In this document: positions 29,409-40,462 of the stretch, piece after piece
How positions within the stretch are numbered: position 1 is the stretch's first letter
Layout: the number at the start of each line of letters is the position of its first letter
Assembly: GCA_001600635.1 (NCBI GenBank)
Contig: BCKL01000035.1
Span: 72,589-136,588, forward strand
Source of the DNA: Leucosporidium creatinivorum
Lineage: Eukaryota; Basidiomycota; Microbotryomycetes; Leucosporidiales; Leucosporidiaceae
Direction of reading: 5' to 3'
DNA: 64,000 nucleotides
Notes under the pieces: generated by a model
Seen by the model: the letters and a program-made list of their open reading frames with translations, nothing else
Databases searched by the model: none
Told to the model about the DNA's origin: nothing
Translations under genes and position numbers: made by a program

Positions 29409-29440
<32 letters not shown>

Positions 29441-29844
29441 TTGCTGGTCGGGAAACGTCAAGCAGAGGGAGTAAGAATTGCGCGGCGTTCGAGGACGGCT
29501 GGCTGCTGGGAGCGTGTGTAGAAATGTAGGAGAGCACCGTGAGGACGGAGTCTGTAGTGAAGTGGAGTCAAGTCGGCATTGGTGATGTCGAGTCGAGGAA
29601 GAGGTGAGGAAGGAGAGAGAAAGCCGTGAGAAGCGCGACTTGGGAAAGTTGTCCAGGCGAAGGAGGGTCCGAGCTCAGCTCCGCAGTGGGATTGAAAGTC
29701 ACAGAACGAGGTTTACAGCGATACAGCAAGCTAGCAAACGTTTTCTGTAGCGAATGAGAGATTAGCCCGACTCGAGTTGGAGCCGACAGAGCCACTACTC
29801 ACCATCACCGAGCGAGCACCAGGCTCTCTCCGTCCATCCACAGC
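28759..29844. other. Long convergent intergenic region (1.09 kb) with a triplet repeat
   Basis: This gap between the PRP16 and PARP stop codons is the largest in the window. It contains a GCT/AGC triplet run at about 29409-29437. On the minus strand, one open frame (29461 down to 29081) reads the run as nine glutamines and has a second Q5 run in the same frame. A candidate short upstream exon lies near 29770-29570, reading KTFASLLYRCKPRSV. I recognise no domain and cannot build a convincing splice model. It may be a small unannotated gene, 3' UTRs or a non-coding transcript. Confidence 0.4.
29409..29437. repeat. GCT/CAG triplet microsatellite
   Basis: About nine uninterrupted GCT units on the plus strand, in the gap between PRP16 and PARP. 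Outside any confidently assigned gene. Confidence 0.85.
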
Positions 29845-32800
29845 CTAGTAGTAATCATCCTCCACCGCATCGAACCTGACACGCAAAAGGTAGCGAATCC
29901 TTACTTGCGCCGTATTGTAGACGATGAACTGCCCTCGCCCCGTCCGTCAGCGATCCGCTCGGCGAAGGGAAGGAAGAGGGAGAGACAGCTCACCTCATCG
30001 TACAGCAACGCCGACGTCGTATTCGCCTCCACCGGGTCCTTCTCAATAGTAGGCATCTGCACGCCCTTGAGACTCGGATCCAAGATGCTCGCATCTTGCC
30101 ATCCCTGCTCATCTCGCGTTCGTTCAGCATCCTTTCACCTCTCCGGTCAAAGAGAGAGCAGCGAGAAACGTACAGCAGGCTGCGTCCTCCCCACTCCCCA
30201 CGTTGACAGAAAGCCCGCCTTCTTGGACGAGACGTCGGCTTCGTATTCGGCTTGTTGGCGCGTGTAGAAGGGCTTGGGACCGAGTTGGGCTTCGACGAGC
30301 ATGAGGAGGCCTGTTGTAGTGCGTGCGGGGCGGGGCGGGTCAGTGAGTGCGGAGGTAGGAGCAGAAGAGGGAGGAGAGAGGGGGGGGGGCAGACGGACCT
30401 TCGTTGTTGGAGATCTGCGAGCGCCGAGGGGGAGAGGCGGTCAGCGAGTCCGAACAGCGGCGAAAGGAGACAGAGACGGGTAGCGCAAGACACGTACCTG
30501 ATGGTAGCAGTACTGCGCACTCTTGGTACTCATCGAAGCGAGGTAGAAACCTGTTCAATGGCATGCGCGGCGCCGGGCGTCAGCTGCTCGGGCGCTCGTT
30601 TTCGGGCCGTCATCTCGAGGCTCCCACGAGTCGCTGTAGCGTTTTACACACACACCTTTACCGAACATCCAGCCACTCGAAGGAGCTTCCGGCGGCGCCA
30701 GGCGGCAGCCCTCGCTCAGAATTCCACCGTAATTCGAGCTCCTCGAGCCATGCCAAAGGAGCCTCCTCGTCCCCCCTCCGACCAGACTCTTACTGAAAGC
30801 GTCGAACCTCGCATCATCGACTTCACGGGAGACGTGGAAAGCGGAGAGTAGGTGGAGAGTGTGGTAGTGCGTTGATCCCTTGGTGCGGGAGAGGAGGGAT
30901 TGGAGGGTCGAGAAGGTGGAGGAGGAGGGGGGGATGGGAGCCTGTGCGCGAGGGAAGGGAGCGTGAGTGGGGAGGAGAGGGAGGAGGGAAAAGGAGGAAA
31001 GCGTACAAGCTGCTGCACGCCGAGAGACTGGTACTGAGCGTCCAAGAGGTGAAGCCCCGCCGTGGCGTTGAGTTTGGCCGAGTTGATGAGCTCTTGGGTG
31101 ATTTTGAGGTCTGTTGGAGGGGTACAGAATCGCGTCAGCTTGCTCTAATCTCTCCCGCATGCACATCGAGTGCAGCTCCACACCCATGGCCCTCGACGAG
31201 CGCCGAGCGAGCACCTCGGCCGAGAGAAAGAGACGGCGAAGACGACGACTCACCTCCCAACGCATCGACCAAATCCAACTCATGCTTCAACCTCACCTTA
31301 TCCCCAATCACGGGCGGTCTATTCCTCCCAAAAGCATGCGGCACAGTCGTATAATAACGATTACTGAGCATCATCAACGCCTCCCCCCTCGGCATTCCCT
31401 GGCTGTCCGTGGCCACACTCCCCGTATTACTATCGTCGTTAAGGATATCGGCGATCTCCCGCAGAGCCGTGTACCCCGCTTCGAGGGTCGATTTGGCGAG
31501 CTTGCCCAAGGGGAGTTTGCGCGCGTCGTATTCGAAGGAGGTGAGGGTTGAGGAGAGGGAGGAGAGGGAGAAGATCATGGATAGTAGGGATTGCGTTTCG
31601 GTGGGGAGGGCGGAGATGGGCGGAGGGGGAGGGGTGGAGGATCCCTTCTTGGGCTTCTTTTTGGCGGAGGAAGGCCCGGGACCAGCGATCCGCGCCGAGG
31701 CGGAGGGAGCGTCCTTCGAGTCGGACTCGGAGGGAGCAGCATCGTCCTCGTCCTCGTCGGAGCCATAGTGACGCTCGAGGTAGGTGTACTTGCCCGCCTT
31801 GGGAGGGTTGGTCCGCGAGGACCAAGCGTGGGTCGTCTTATCCTTGAACTGCTCGGCGATCATCATCATCGGGTCAGCCTTCTCCTCCTCCCTCCTGTCT
31901 CAGCTCCTTCGACACAGAGGGATGAAGACCACTCACCTTCTTCTCAAACAACGCCACCGCCCCACCCGCACTCGAACTCTCCTTAGTCGCTTGTTGGCCA
32001 TTCTCGCCGACGCGGCCCCAGCGGAAGAAAGTGTAGAACGTGTTGGGCGTCTTGTCATGTTGGAGGACCTGGTGTCGTTTTCCTCATTCGGTCAGCGCAG
32101 CGATCGAGTGGAGGTGGGAGTCGAGTGGACGAGGGGGGGAGAGAGGGAGGTCGGCGCAGGAGGAAGAGGAAGAGGGAGAAACGCACCTGGAGGATAAAGT
32201 ACTTGTTGGCGTTCTTGCCTAGATCCGTTTGGTTGAGCATAGCGTCGTAGGGTACTCCATCAGCGGCGAAGAGGACGTGGGTCGAGTCTGCGCCAAGGTC
32301 GAGTACGGTCAGCTCGGTGTGTCGCCGTTACCCTCTCCGGTAGACGACGGAATGATGGGAGTAGGATGACAGATGACGAACCCTTGTGAGGGAACAGATG
32401 GTCAACAGGGCACGCTCCCTTCTGCTCGACTTTGACCATCTTCGGCGCTGGCGCTGGGACGGCAGGCGGAGGCGTAGGGGTAGGCGAACGGGCGCGCTTC
32501 TTGCCCTTGTCGTTGCTCTTGGTGGTAGTAGCCTTTGCTTTGCCCTTCGAGGGCTTGACGTCCTCTTCCTCCTCCTCCTCCTCAGCCGCTCCATCCTCGG
32601 CGCCATCCTCCTCGTGCTCGGCGTTCATCTCATAGTCGTACTCCTTCTCCTCGAGCTTCTTGCCCTGCTCAATCGATTCCTCGACCCACGAAAGCGGTAT
32701 AATATGGATCGTCTCCCCTGTTCTCTCATGTAGCTGATCAGCTCCCAGCTTCCAGACCGCGCCCCCCCCACAAGTTGAACCAAACGCACCAGCCTTTCGG

Positions 32801-33057
32801 CGCTCGAGGACAGCTGTAGTCTTTGCACCCTTGTCGTACTCCCCCTCCGAGGCGATTAAATGAGTGAGAGTTGGGTCGTTGACTTGCTTGGTGATGGTTC
32901 TGTACAGAGCAGACGGATCAGCCAAAGCTCTTGAAACGCACAGACCGAGCTGTAGGGCTTACGCGCCGTTGGAGGTCAAGAGAGCGGCGATCTTGGGTTG
33001 AGTTGTACCCTTGAATGAGCCTGCTATGAAGCAGGTTGTAGACGAGAAGAGCGCCAT
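29845..33057 (-). CDS. PARP: Poly(ADP-ribose) polymerase, BRCT-WGR-PRD-CAT type
   Basis: A nuclear enzyme that transfers ADP-ribose from NAD+ to proteins in response to DNA breaks; related to the single PARP of filamentous fungi (PrpA). The N-terminal BRCT runs from LFSSTTCFIAGSFKGTT to IHIIPLSWVEESIEQGKKL. An acidic/Lys-rich linker with KGKKRARS is a likely nuclear localisation signal. The WGR domain has NKYFILQVLQ and TFYTFFRWGRVGENGQ. The helical regulatory domain includes SLLSMIFSLSS and LPLGKLAKSTLEAGYTAL. The catalytic domain has LLWHGSRSSNYGGIL, GKGFYLASMSTKSAQYCYH and LLYDEFIVYNTAQVRIRYLLRVRF, so the His-Tyr-Glu triad is intact. About 12 exons; one (30399-30414, ISNNEG) is only 16 nt. 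No zinc fingers, unlike animal PARP1. Divergent from importin alpha across about 285 bases. Confidence 0.94.
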
Positions 33058-33342
33058 TTGCTGGCTGCTGGCTGAGAGCTGAGAGCGCGGGGAGTGAGCG
33101 GTAGGGGAGAGAGTGGGATGAGCTACAGAATTGGCCGAGAAGAGAGTGAAAGACCTACAGAAATGAGTAGCAGAGAGTGGTCAGAAGCCAAGAGCTGTAG
33201 GACCGAGCTCACTTTCTATCAGCCAACACGATCCTCCCTAGGCCTCCTCCCTCAGCCCAGCGACGCGCCTCTCTTTCTCCTCCCCTTTCCTTCTCGCTTT
33301 CTCCGTTTCTAGTCCCTCTTTTCCCGCTCTATTACAGCAAAA

Positions 33343-36241
33343 ATGGCTGATCGTCAAGCTCCCGCGTGAGTACAGCATAACAGACTACAGCTCAGTCTTA
33401 CTCTCACTCGCTGAGGCCTTCCACTCACTCAACGCGCAACTCCCAAACAGATCCCGCCGTAACGCTTACAAGAACAAGGGCATCTTTGGTCAGGATGGTA
33501 CGTTCTTACAGTCTACTGTACTACATCCTCCCCTACCGCCCTACAGCTTCAGAAGGGCGCCCGTCTACTCGCCTCGCCCGTCAAAAGTTCATCTTCAGCG
33601 CTCAGAACTGACTCTATGCTCGGTTTGATCGCCTACAGAGCTCAGGCGCCGTCGTGAGGAGGCTCAAGTCGAGATCCGCAAGCAAAAGCGTGAAGAGTCT
33701 GTAGCCAAGCGCCGCAACTTCAACGCCCCTTCGAGTGGAGCCGATTCCGACGAGGAGGGAGGTGCCGATAGCTCTGTACGGTTGTCCCTCTTTACCTCTG
33801 CTGCTTTATCGCCCGCTTACTAACGATCAATGTTCCGCTATACTCTGCAAATATATAGGAGCAGCTCCCCGCGATGATCCAAGGCGTCTTCTCGGACCAG
33901 CCCGACCAGCAACTCGACGCTACGACCAAGTTCCGCAAGCTCTTGTCCAAGGAGCGCAACCCTCCCATCGAGAAGGTCATCGAATGCGGCGTCGTCGCTC
34001 GCTTTGTCGAGTTCTTGCGCAACGAGCACTCGATGATTCAGGTGAGTTTCTTGGTCGTCGTCGTCGTCGTCGTTTACAAGTCTGGGCCGCTGATTTCGCT
34101 TTCGCTCTGTGCTACAGTTCGAGGCGTGCGCTCCTCCGCTTCTCCCTCTCTTTACTACAGCACTAACCCCTCTCCTTCGAACAGCGCCTGGGCTCTAACC
34201 AACATCGCCTCGGGCACCTCGGAGCACACCCAAGTCGTGATTGAGTCGGGCGCCGTGCCCGTCTTCATCGAGCTCTTGTCCTCGCCCGTCCTCGACGTCC
34301 GCGAGCAGGCCGTTTGGGCCCTCGGAAACATTGCCGGCGATAGCCCCAAGTGCAGGGATTATGTCCTCGAGCAGGGAGCGCTGAGGCCTTTGCGTGAGTT
34401 TGGGGTTCGGGTCGCCTTCTCTCTTTCTCCTTGCTCTGTAGCAGGGATGGGAATGGGGAGGGGTAGACAGGAGCGGCAAGATGAATGGATAGCTGACTAT
34501 ACTCGCTCCCGCTCGCAGTCGCCCTCCTCAACGAGCCCCACAAAATGTCGATGCTCCGCAACGCTACCTGGACCCTCTCCAACTTCTGCCGCGGCAAGAA
34601 CCCTCAGCGTGAGTTCGTCCTCATCGTATCCTTTCTGTCCAATTGTCGACCGACCGAACCACCGACCGCCGGGCACTCGCTGACTCGCCGTCGCTTCCCT
34701 TCCTTCGCACTCACTTCCCTCACACCAACAGCCAGCTGGGAGCTCGTACGTCTTCGCCCCTCCCCTTCCGTTTCCTATGCTCTCCCTCACTCACGCACTC
34801 CCCCTCTCACGCAGATCTCCCCCGCCCTCTCGATCCTGACCAAGCTCATCTACTCGCTCGACGACGAGGTCCTCATCGACGCCTGCTGGGCCATCTCGTA
34901 CCTCTCGGATGGATCGAGTGATAAGATCCAGGCGGTCATTGAGAGTGGAGTGGTGAGGAGGCTGGTGGATTTGCTTATGTGAGTTTTTGAGGAGAGGTTC
35001 GGCGAGGGCGAGGTGGAGAGGAAAGTCGAGGAAGAGGGGGGCCAAGATGTTTGGAAGAGGCAGACGCGACGACGCAGCGCGATAATCGACCCGAACGATC
35101 AAAGGCCGAGCTCGGCGCTGACCCTTCTTCCTCTTCCTCCCTTCGCATAGGCACCACTCGACCGCCGTGCAAACCCCCGCCCTCCGCTCCGTCGGCAACA
35201 TCGTCACGGGCGACGACCTTCAAACCCAAGTCGTCCTCGCCTCTGGCGCTCTGCCCGCGTTGCTCTCCCTCCTCGGCTCGCCCAAAGAAGGCATCCGCAA
35301 AGAAGCCTGCTGGACCGTCTCCAACATCACCGCCGGCTCGCCCCAACAGATCCAAGCCGTCATTGACGCCAACATCATTCCTCCTTTGATCAACATTCTC
35401 CAGAATGCCGACTTCAAGACCAAGAAGGAGGCGTGCTGGGCTATGAGCAATGCGACGAGTGGAGGCCTGCAGGAGCCGAGTCAGATTCGGTACCTCGTTA
35501 GCCAGGGGTGCATCAAGCCGCTGTGCGATTTGCTCAAGAGCAACGATAACAAGATTATTCAGGTCGCGTTGGATGGACTGGAGAATCTCTTGAAGGTTGG
35601 GGAGAGCGATAAGGAGGTGAATGGGGGAGTCAACCAGTATGCGGCGTTTGTTGAGGAGGCAGGAGGAATGTTGTCGATTCACAACCTTCAGCACCACGAG
35701 AACTTGGAGGTGAGTTTCGGCGTTGGCGTTCGGCGCCGACTTGAATGAGCTGAGCTGACTTCTTCCTTCCTCTCCTTCGCATTCTCCACAGATCTACAAG
35801 AAGTGCTTCCACCTCATGGTAAGTCACTTGAACCATCTCGTCTCCCTCGCCGCCTCTCCCTCTGTCCCGCTCCCCTTCGCCGCTGCCTTCGCTTCGGCCT
35901 CCCACTTCTTGCAACACCTCGCTAACGTCTCTCCACTCATACAACAGGACACTTTCTTCCCAGAAGATGAGGGCGAGGACACGGGCATCGGCGGCGCCCA
36001 GGTCGACGCGCAGGGAGCTTTCGCCTTCCAGACCGACTTGGCGGCCCCTCAGGGTGGATTCAGCTTTGTGAGTTTGTTGTGCTCGCCGTCTCCTTGTCCT
36101 CGCGCTCTGTTGGTCTCTGCTTCACCGAGGGGAAGCGGGCGCCGCTCCGAGAGTGGTCGTCAAACTCGGCGGGAGAACGCCTACGCCGAGCACTGGCTGA
36201 CCTCTTCGCTCTCGCTCATACAGTCCAACATGACCCAGTAA
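33343..36241 (+). CDS. SRP1: Importin subunit alpha (karyopherin alpha)
   Basis: The adaptor that binds classical nuclear localisation signals and importin beta for nuclear import. The N-terminal IBB domain has [11 protein letters not shown] and [26 protein letters not shown]. Ten armadillo repeats follow, with the NLS-binding Trp/Asn ladders in [78 protein letters not shown] and [11 protein letters not shown]. The C-terminus [17 protein letters not shown] is typical. About 14 exons. Two are very small: 34118-34125 (8 nt, completing FEAAWAL) and 34732-34745 (14 nt, PSWEL). Both are required to keep conserved armadillo sequence in frame. A GTC repeat lies in the intron near 34055-34075. Length (about 535 residues) fits the family. 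Confidence 0.95.
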
Positions 36242-36894
36242 ATCGCCTTCTCCTCTCGCTCCTCTCTCGCTTGCCCCTTCTTCGCTTTTCTTTTCCCGTA
36301 GACCCTCCCTTTCCCCTCCCCTTTTAGTTTCTCTTCTCGGTTTTCCCCCTCGACACCTGTATCCATTTTCCCCTCGCATCAAACCCCCACATGACTCTTT
36401 TTAGTACGAAGAACTAAAGGTTCCACTCGACTTCTAGTAGCACCAATCCCCCACTCCCTTTCATACCCCCCCTTCCCCCTCCCCCTCTGCCTGAACTTTT
36501 ACGACCCCACCCCCCGCCGATGGATAGCGTAGCCCCTTCGTTTCGTTGATGATGATAGGATGCGATGGAAAATGCCTGCGCTTTAGTTGCTGTTGAGGTC
36601 GAGAAGGGCGCGAGAGGGAGAGCGACGCGAGCGAATTCGGCGGAGCCTTCGGAGCTCGGCGATGGGGTCTCGGGCTTGTAGCGAGGCAGTGAAGAGCTGC
36701 AGAGTGTCTGAATACGGTCACTTGACTTGTCACTGGCCTGTAGGCCACCAAGCTACACCCTCAAACCTCCTCTCGCCTCTCTCAAACCTCTTTCGAGCCC
36801 TCTCTCGTCTGTTGTCCTCCTCCCTCATCTTTGCTCGTCTCGCTCTTCAACTCGCTCTCGCCGCTCTCACCCTCAACAGACACTCACGTACAGG
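36242..36894. other. Importin alpha 3' flank and promoter/leader of F-box-like gene 2
   Basis: A 653-base gap. The first part is pyrimidine-rich 3' flank (C-tracts near 36465-36485). The last ~150 bases (about 36746-36894) are strongly similar to the sequence upstream of F-box-like genes 3 and 4. Confidence 0.6.
36746..36894 (+). repeat. Shared 5' leader of the F-box-like family, copy A
   Basis: This stretch contains CCTCAAACCTC, CGAGCCCTCTCTCGTCTGTTG, TTTGCTCGTCTCGCTC and CACTCACGTACAGG before the ATG. The same elements in the same order precede genes 3 and 4. It presumably contains promoter and leader; CGTACAGG at its end could be a leader-intron acceptor. Confidence 0.75.
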
Positions 36895-38106
36895 ATGGAA
36901 GCTCAACAACAACCTATCGCTCACGGCAAGCGCTCCGGTGCCGCGAGGAGGAAGCTCAAGAAGGAGAAGCAGGCGCTGCTCGACGCTCAGTTCGCGGGAC
37001 TCGAAATCGACCCGGAGAAGGGATGGAAGCTGCCGCCAGAGCTTGTCTACCATATTCTCGACCTTGGATCTGCGTACCCCTTCAAGCAAGTCGGTCTGCG
37101 GGGGCCGGCCGCGAAGGAGAGTCGCGCCCTTCTTCGAGCGGCCGCCCTTGTTTGCTCGGTGTGGAGGGAAGAAGCACAGAAGCTACTCTGGGACGTGGTA
37201 CACCTCGGATCAATTAAGGCGGCAAAGAGCTTCTGGAGCAGCGCTTCGAAGCAGCGGACGACGTCGACACTGGGAATGAGAACCCCTTGTGCAGCGACTT
37301 GCGAGGACGGCGAGCACAAGGGCGGGTTTGACGGCGCACTCGTCGAGCGCGTATTGGAATCGTGTGCGGGTTTGCGCATCGTTACCCTCGGTCACGTCAG
37401 GGATCTCGCTGAGGAGGCATTCAACAAGCCTCAGCTCGCAGGTGAGCGCCGCTTCTTCGCAAGCCGAAATCTGCTCAGCTCGCTGACCATCCTCATAGGC
37501 CTCAAAGAGCTCGGTCTAGACATCTCGGTCACCTTTGCCCTGAAGAAGAAGCTACCTCCCGCACAGCTCAGCTTGCCCTTCAAGCTCACCTCCTTCTACT
37601 TTCGCAACCCATGGCAACCCCACGACTTCCCCTACTCCCGCGTCGCCGCTGCATTCGACTCTACACCTGTTTCAGCTCAAATCACCATCACTACACCGCG
37701 GGGCTCGCCGCCTGCGCATACACGCCTTCCGTCCTCCGTTTTCTTCCCCTTCACTCCCTCGACCAAGTCGTTGCAACGCTTCGACCTCGACCTCGAGCTC
37801 GAGGAACTCGAAGAGGCCGCTTTCCTTCAGCTCCTTCTTCCGCTCCTCCGTCAATGCCACGCCCTCGGATTTCTCCAGTGCCCCGCCCGCAGCGAGATCT
37901 TCGCCGCCGTCCCGACCCAGCTCGCCGTCGTCAGGATCGCAACTCGGCGCCCTACGACATACGACTATCACCAGGAGCTCGACCTCCTTCGAGAGAACCA
38001 CTTCTCGCTCTCGGACTTGGCGCAGCTCGAGGTCACGACCCATGGATCAGCTGGTGTACGCGCACGAAGGGGCGAGAAAGGGCGACCGAATAGCACTACG
38101 CTTTGA
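36895..38106 (+). CDS. F-box/LRR-like family protein 2
   Basis: The N-terminus MEAQQQPIAHGKRSGAARRK, followed by a Lys-rich helix (KKEKQALLDAQFAGLEI), is nearly identical in genes 3 and 5. KRSGAARRKLKKEK resembles a nuclear localisation signal. The F-box-like core is LPPELVYHILDL...LVCSVWREEAQKLLWDVV. After ALVERVLESCAGLRIVTLGHV, a 57-nt intron (37442-37498) precedes leucine-rich sequence (LKELGLDIS...LQRFDLDLELEELEEAAFLQLLLP). The intron is a multiple of three without a stop, so retention would add 19 residues. The ending diverges from the family: the expected LxxxCxxRGIxL is missing in frame, while the neighbouring frame reads ARKGDRIALRFE. A frameshift near 38050 is possible. Role as an SCF adaptor is inference. 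An upstream extension of the frame has no ATG, and the conserved family start is the ATG used. Confidence 0.78.
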   Translation: MEAQQQPIAHGKRSGAARRKLKKEKQALLDAQFAGLEIDPEKGWKLPPELVYHILDLGSAYPFKQVGLRGPAAKESRALLRAAALVCSVWREEAQKLLWDVVHLGSIKAAKSFWSSASKQRTTSTLGMRTPCAATCEDGEHKGGFDGALVERVLESCAGLRIVTLGHVRDLAEEAFNKPQLAGERRFFASRNLLSSLTILIGLKELGLDISVTFALKKKLPPAQLSLPFKLTSFYFRNPWQPHDFPYSRVAAAFDSTPVSAQITITTPRGSPPAHTRLPSSVFFPFTPSTKSLQRFDLDLELEELEEAAFLQLLLPLLRQCHALGFLQCPARSEIFAAVPTQLAVVRIATRRPTTYDYHQELDLLRENHFSLSDLAQLEVTTHGSAGVRARRGEKGRPNSTTL

Positions 38107-38348
38107 ATACAGAAGCTTGCTCAGACACCGTCGAACGACCGTCGCGAGGGATACCTCGCGACAACAGCGAGCCACGACCGAGAGGCCTCCGCGCTGCTCT
38201 GTCTCGCTCCCTCCACCTCGCCCGATCCGCTCGCTCGAGACCCTCTCCCGCCACTCGAGCTACAGCGACACACCATAGCATTACGACGGTCCCTCCTATA
38301 CACCACCCTCCCCACTTCCTCGATCTTCTCTCCCGCTCCCGCTCAAGC

Positions 38349-40462
38349 TCAAGCAGCCCAAGCATGGCTAATCAACCTCTGCGTCGCCAAGAGGCCGAAG
38401 TACTTGACGTCGGGATCGGCGTGGCCCATGAGCTCCATGACGCGCGCTTTGGCGCCGAGGTCGTCGAGATTCCTTTGAGTTTGGTAAGGAGGGGAGGCGG
38501 AGGAGCGAAGGCGGAGGAGAGGCGGGAGGGGAGGGGGGAAGGTCATGAATGACAGAAAGGAAAAGGCGAGGAGAGGCGGGAGGAAAGGCCAGATGGGAGT
38601 GAGGTAGCGCGGGATGAGAGTCAAGGACAAGTAGGAGAAGGAGGAGGAGAGAGAGAGTTAGCCCCAGTCGAAGACGACGAGACCGAGCCGAGATGAACGC
38701 ACTTCTTGCCCGAATCGCAATACTTGACATACTGCGCCACATCATTCGCCGCGACAGCAAGGACGAGGGAATCCTTGGAAGCGACGAGGAGGTTGACGAG
38801 CTTCCTGTCAAGTCGGGAACGGCGAGCGCCGGATCAGCGATCAGGCAAGGGACATGAGGACTAGAGAAGAGGACGAACTTGAGCTGCTCGCGATCCTTAT
38901 CGTTCAGCTTGCCAGCGTTATCGCGCCAGAAATCGTCGTTCTTGTGCGGTGGAGTCCACGAGAGCTGGCCCGATTCGAGCTCGGACTTGTACTCGTCGTA
39001 AGTGCTGTTCCGTACCAACGTCGTCAGCTCCACCCTGCAAATCACACGAAAGATAGCAACAACTCACGTCAACCCCTCAAAGCTACTCTTCAACTCGTCC
39101 ACCAAGAAATCGACGTCCTCCTTGATCTCGTCATCGCTCCACTTGCGGCTTTGCAGCGTCTTGACGAAAGGCAGGAGCTTAGCGACGAGCATAGAAGCAA
39201 GATTCTGCTGAGGCGCCTTGGTGACGAGGTTTCGGAACGCAGCGACGACGATACGGATGACCTTCTCCTTAACTGCTTGGCGGGCGAGGTCCGAGAGGAG
39301 GGGGATGATGTTGTACTTCCTATTGAATCAGAACAGGTCAGCAAGAGGTGGGGTGAGAGAGAAAGAAGGACGGACGAGTTGAGCTGCTCGGCGATAGCAG
39401 TGTCGAAGGTTAGCAGCCAGAAGCAGAAGCCGAGCTGGTACTGCATCTGCGAGCCGGGGTTCGTCCTCAGGAGCTGTACGAGTCTGTGTAACGTTGATTA
39501 TTAGCTCGTCTCGCTGTACGATAGAGCCAGCGAAACTCACCCCTCAACCACCTTCGGCGCCTCTGAATCCTTGCCCTCGGCCGCCCACACCGCCGTACGG
39601 ACCTTCTCCACCCTCAACGCCGCCTCCAAGCACTGCACACCAACATCCTGTCCTTCTGGGTCATTCACATTGCCTGCACTTGTATCGTAAGTCAGCTCAG
39701 CCTTGAGTCGGGAGTGAGAGACGAAACGCACGGATGAGCGACGAAAGGTGGAGCAAGAGCTTGGTGACGACCGAATCGGCCGGTTTGGGGTCGTAGCTGA
39801 GGAGAGTTGCAGCCACGACGGAGCTCTTGGAGCGTACGAAGTCGTCTTGCGAGTCGAGGAGCCTGTGCAGCGACGTGGGTCAGTGGGGGGCAACGGGCTT
39901 GCTGAGTATGTGGGAGCTCACTTGAGGAGAGGAGAGTAGCAGTCGGATTGGGAAAGGAAGAGGGGGATGCGATCCTCGCGGTCTGGATGTAGCGGATCAG
40001 CGCCGAACGAGGAGAAGGCGGAGAGAGGCAGCGACGCACCTGCGATGAAGTCGCCGACGAGGACCAGGATGAACTGGAGGGTATCGTTCCTCGACAGCTT
40101 GCTCAGCAGTCGAATGTACAAGTTGGCGTACGTCTCGCCCTCCTACACAGACCGAAAGCGAAGGGTGAGCGCTGGCCCTCGTCGTCCGTTCGGGGAGCGA
40201 CTGACCTCTTCGAGCACCTTGTCAGCCTGAGAGCGCTGTCCTGCTACACGTTGAATCAGAGTCACATCCTCAGCGCTAAGAAGTCCTGCTCGCTGGTAGC
40301 CCTGCGAAACGCGAACGGGCGCAGATGACGGCGAGGTCTTTAGCCAGCGGTTCAAAAGCTGTAGGACAGCAGAAGGAAGCTGTAGCGTACCTCCCATGGG
40401 ATTGCTTTACTCCTGATCTTGGTTGAACGGTCGTTGAGGTAAGGGTTGTGCACGAGCGACAT
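38349..40462 (-). CDS. VMA13: V-type H+-ATPase subunit H (V1 sector)
   Basis: A regulatory subunit that couples V1 to V0 and silences ATPase activity of detached V1, on vacuolar and endosomal membranes. The protein begins MSLVHNPYLNDRSTKIRSKA and continues WEGYQRAGLLSAEDVTLI. Armadillo-like helical repeats follow: NLYIRLLSKLSRNDTLQFIL, LLDSQDDFVRSKSSVVAATLL, VQLLRTNPGSQMQYQLGFCFWLLTF and AAFRNLVTKAP. The C-terminal domain has the family block LSWTPPHKNDDFWRDNAGKLN, then LVNLLVASKDSLVLAVAANDVAQYV and KARVMELMGHADPDVKYFGLLATQRL. About ten exons. Its upstream region contains an exact copy of a 16-base promoter word also found twice upstream of the kinase gene at 51264. Convergent with F-box-like gene 2. 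Confidence 0.95.

Noticed and set aside
29568-29795. Possible small gene starting with a split ATG just downstream of PARP
   Set aside because: A GTGAGT follows an ATG and an acceptor precedes KTFASLLYRC, but no continuation or homology supports it; kept only as a remark on the gap.
36727-36894. In-frame extension upstream of F-box-like gene 2
   Set aside because: It has no ATG, and the same region is non-coding leader in the paralogues; the shared MEAQ start is preferred.
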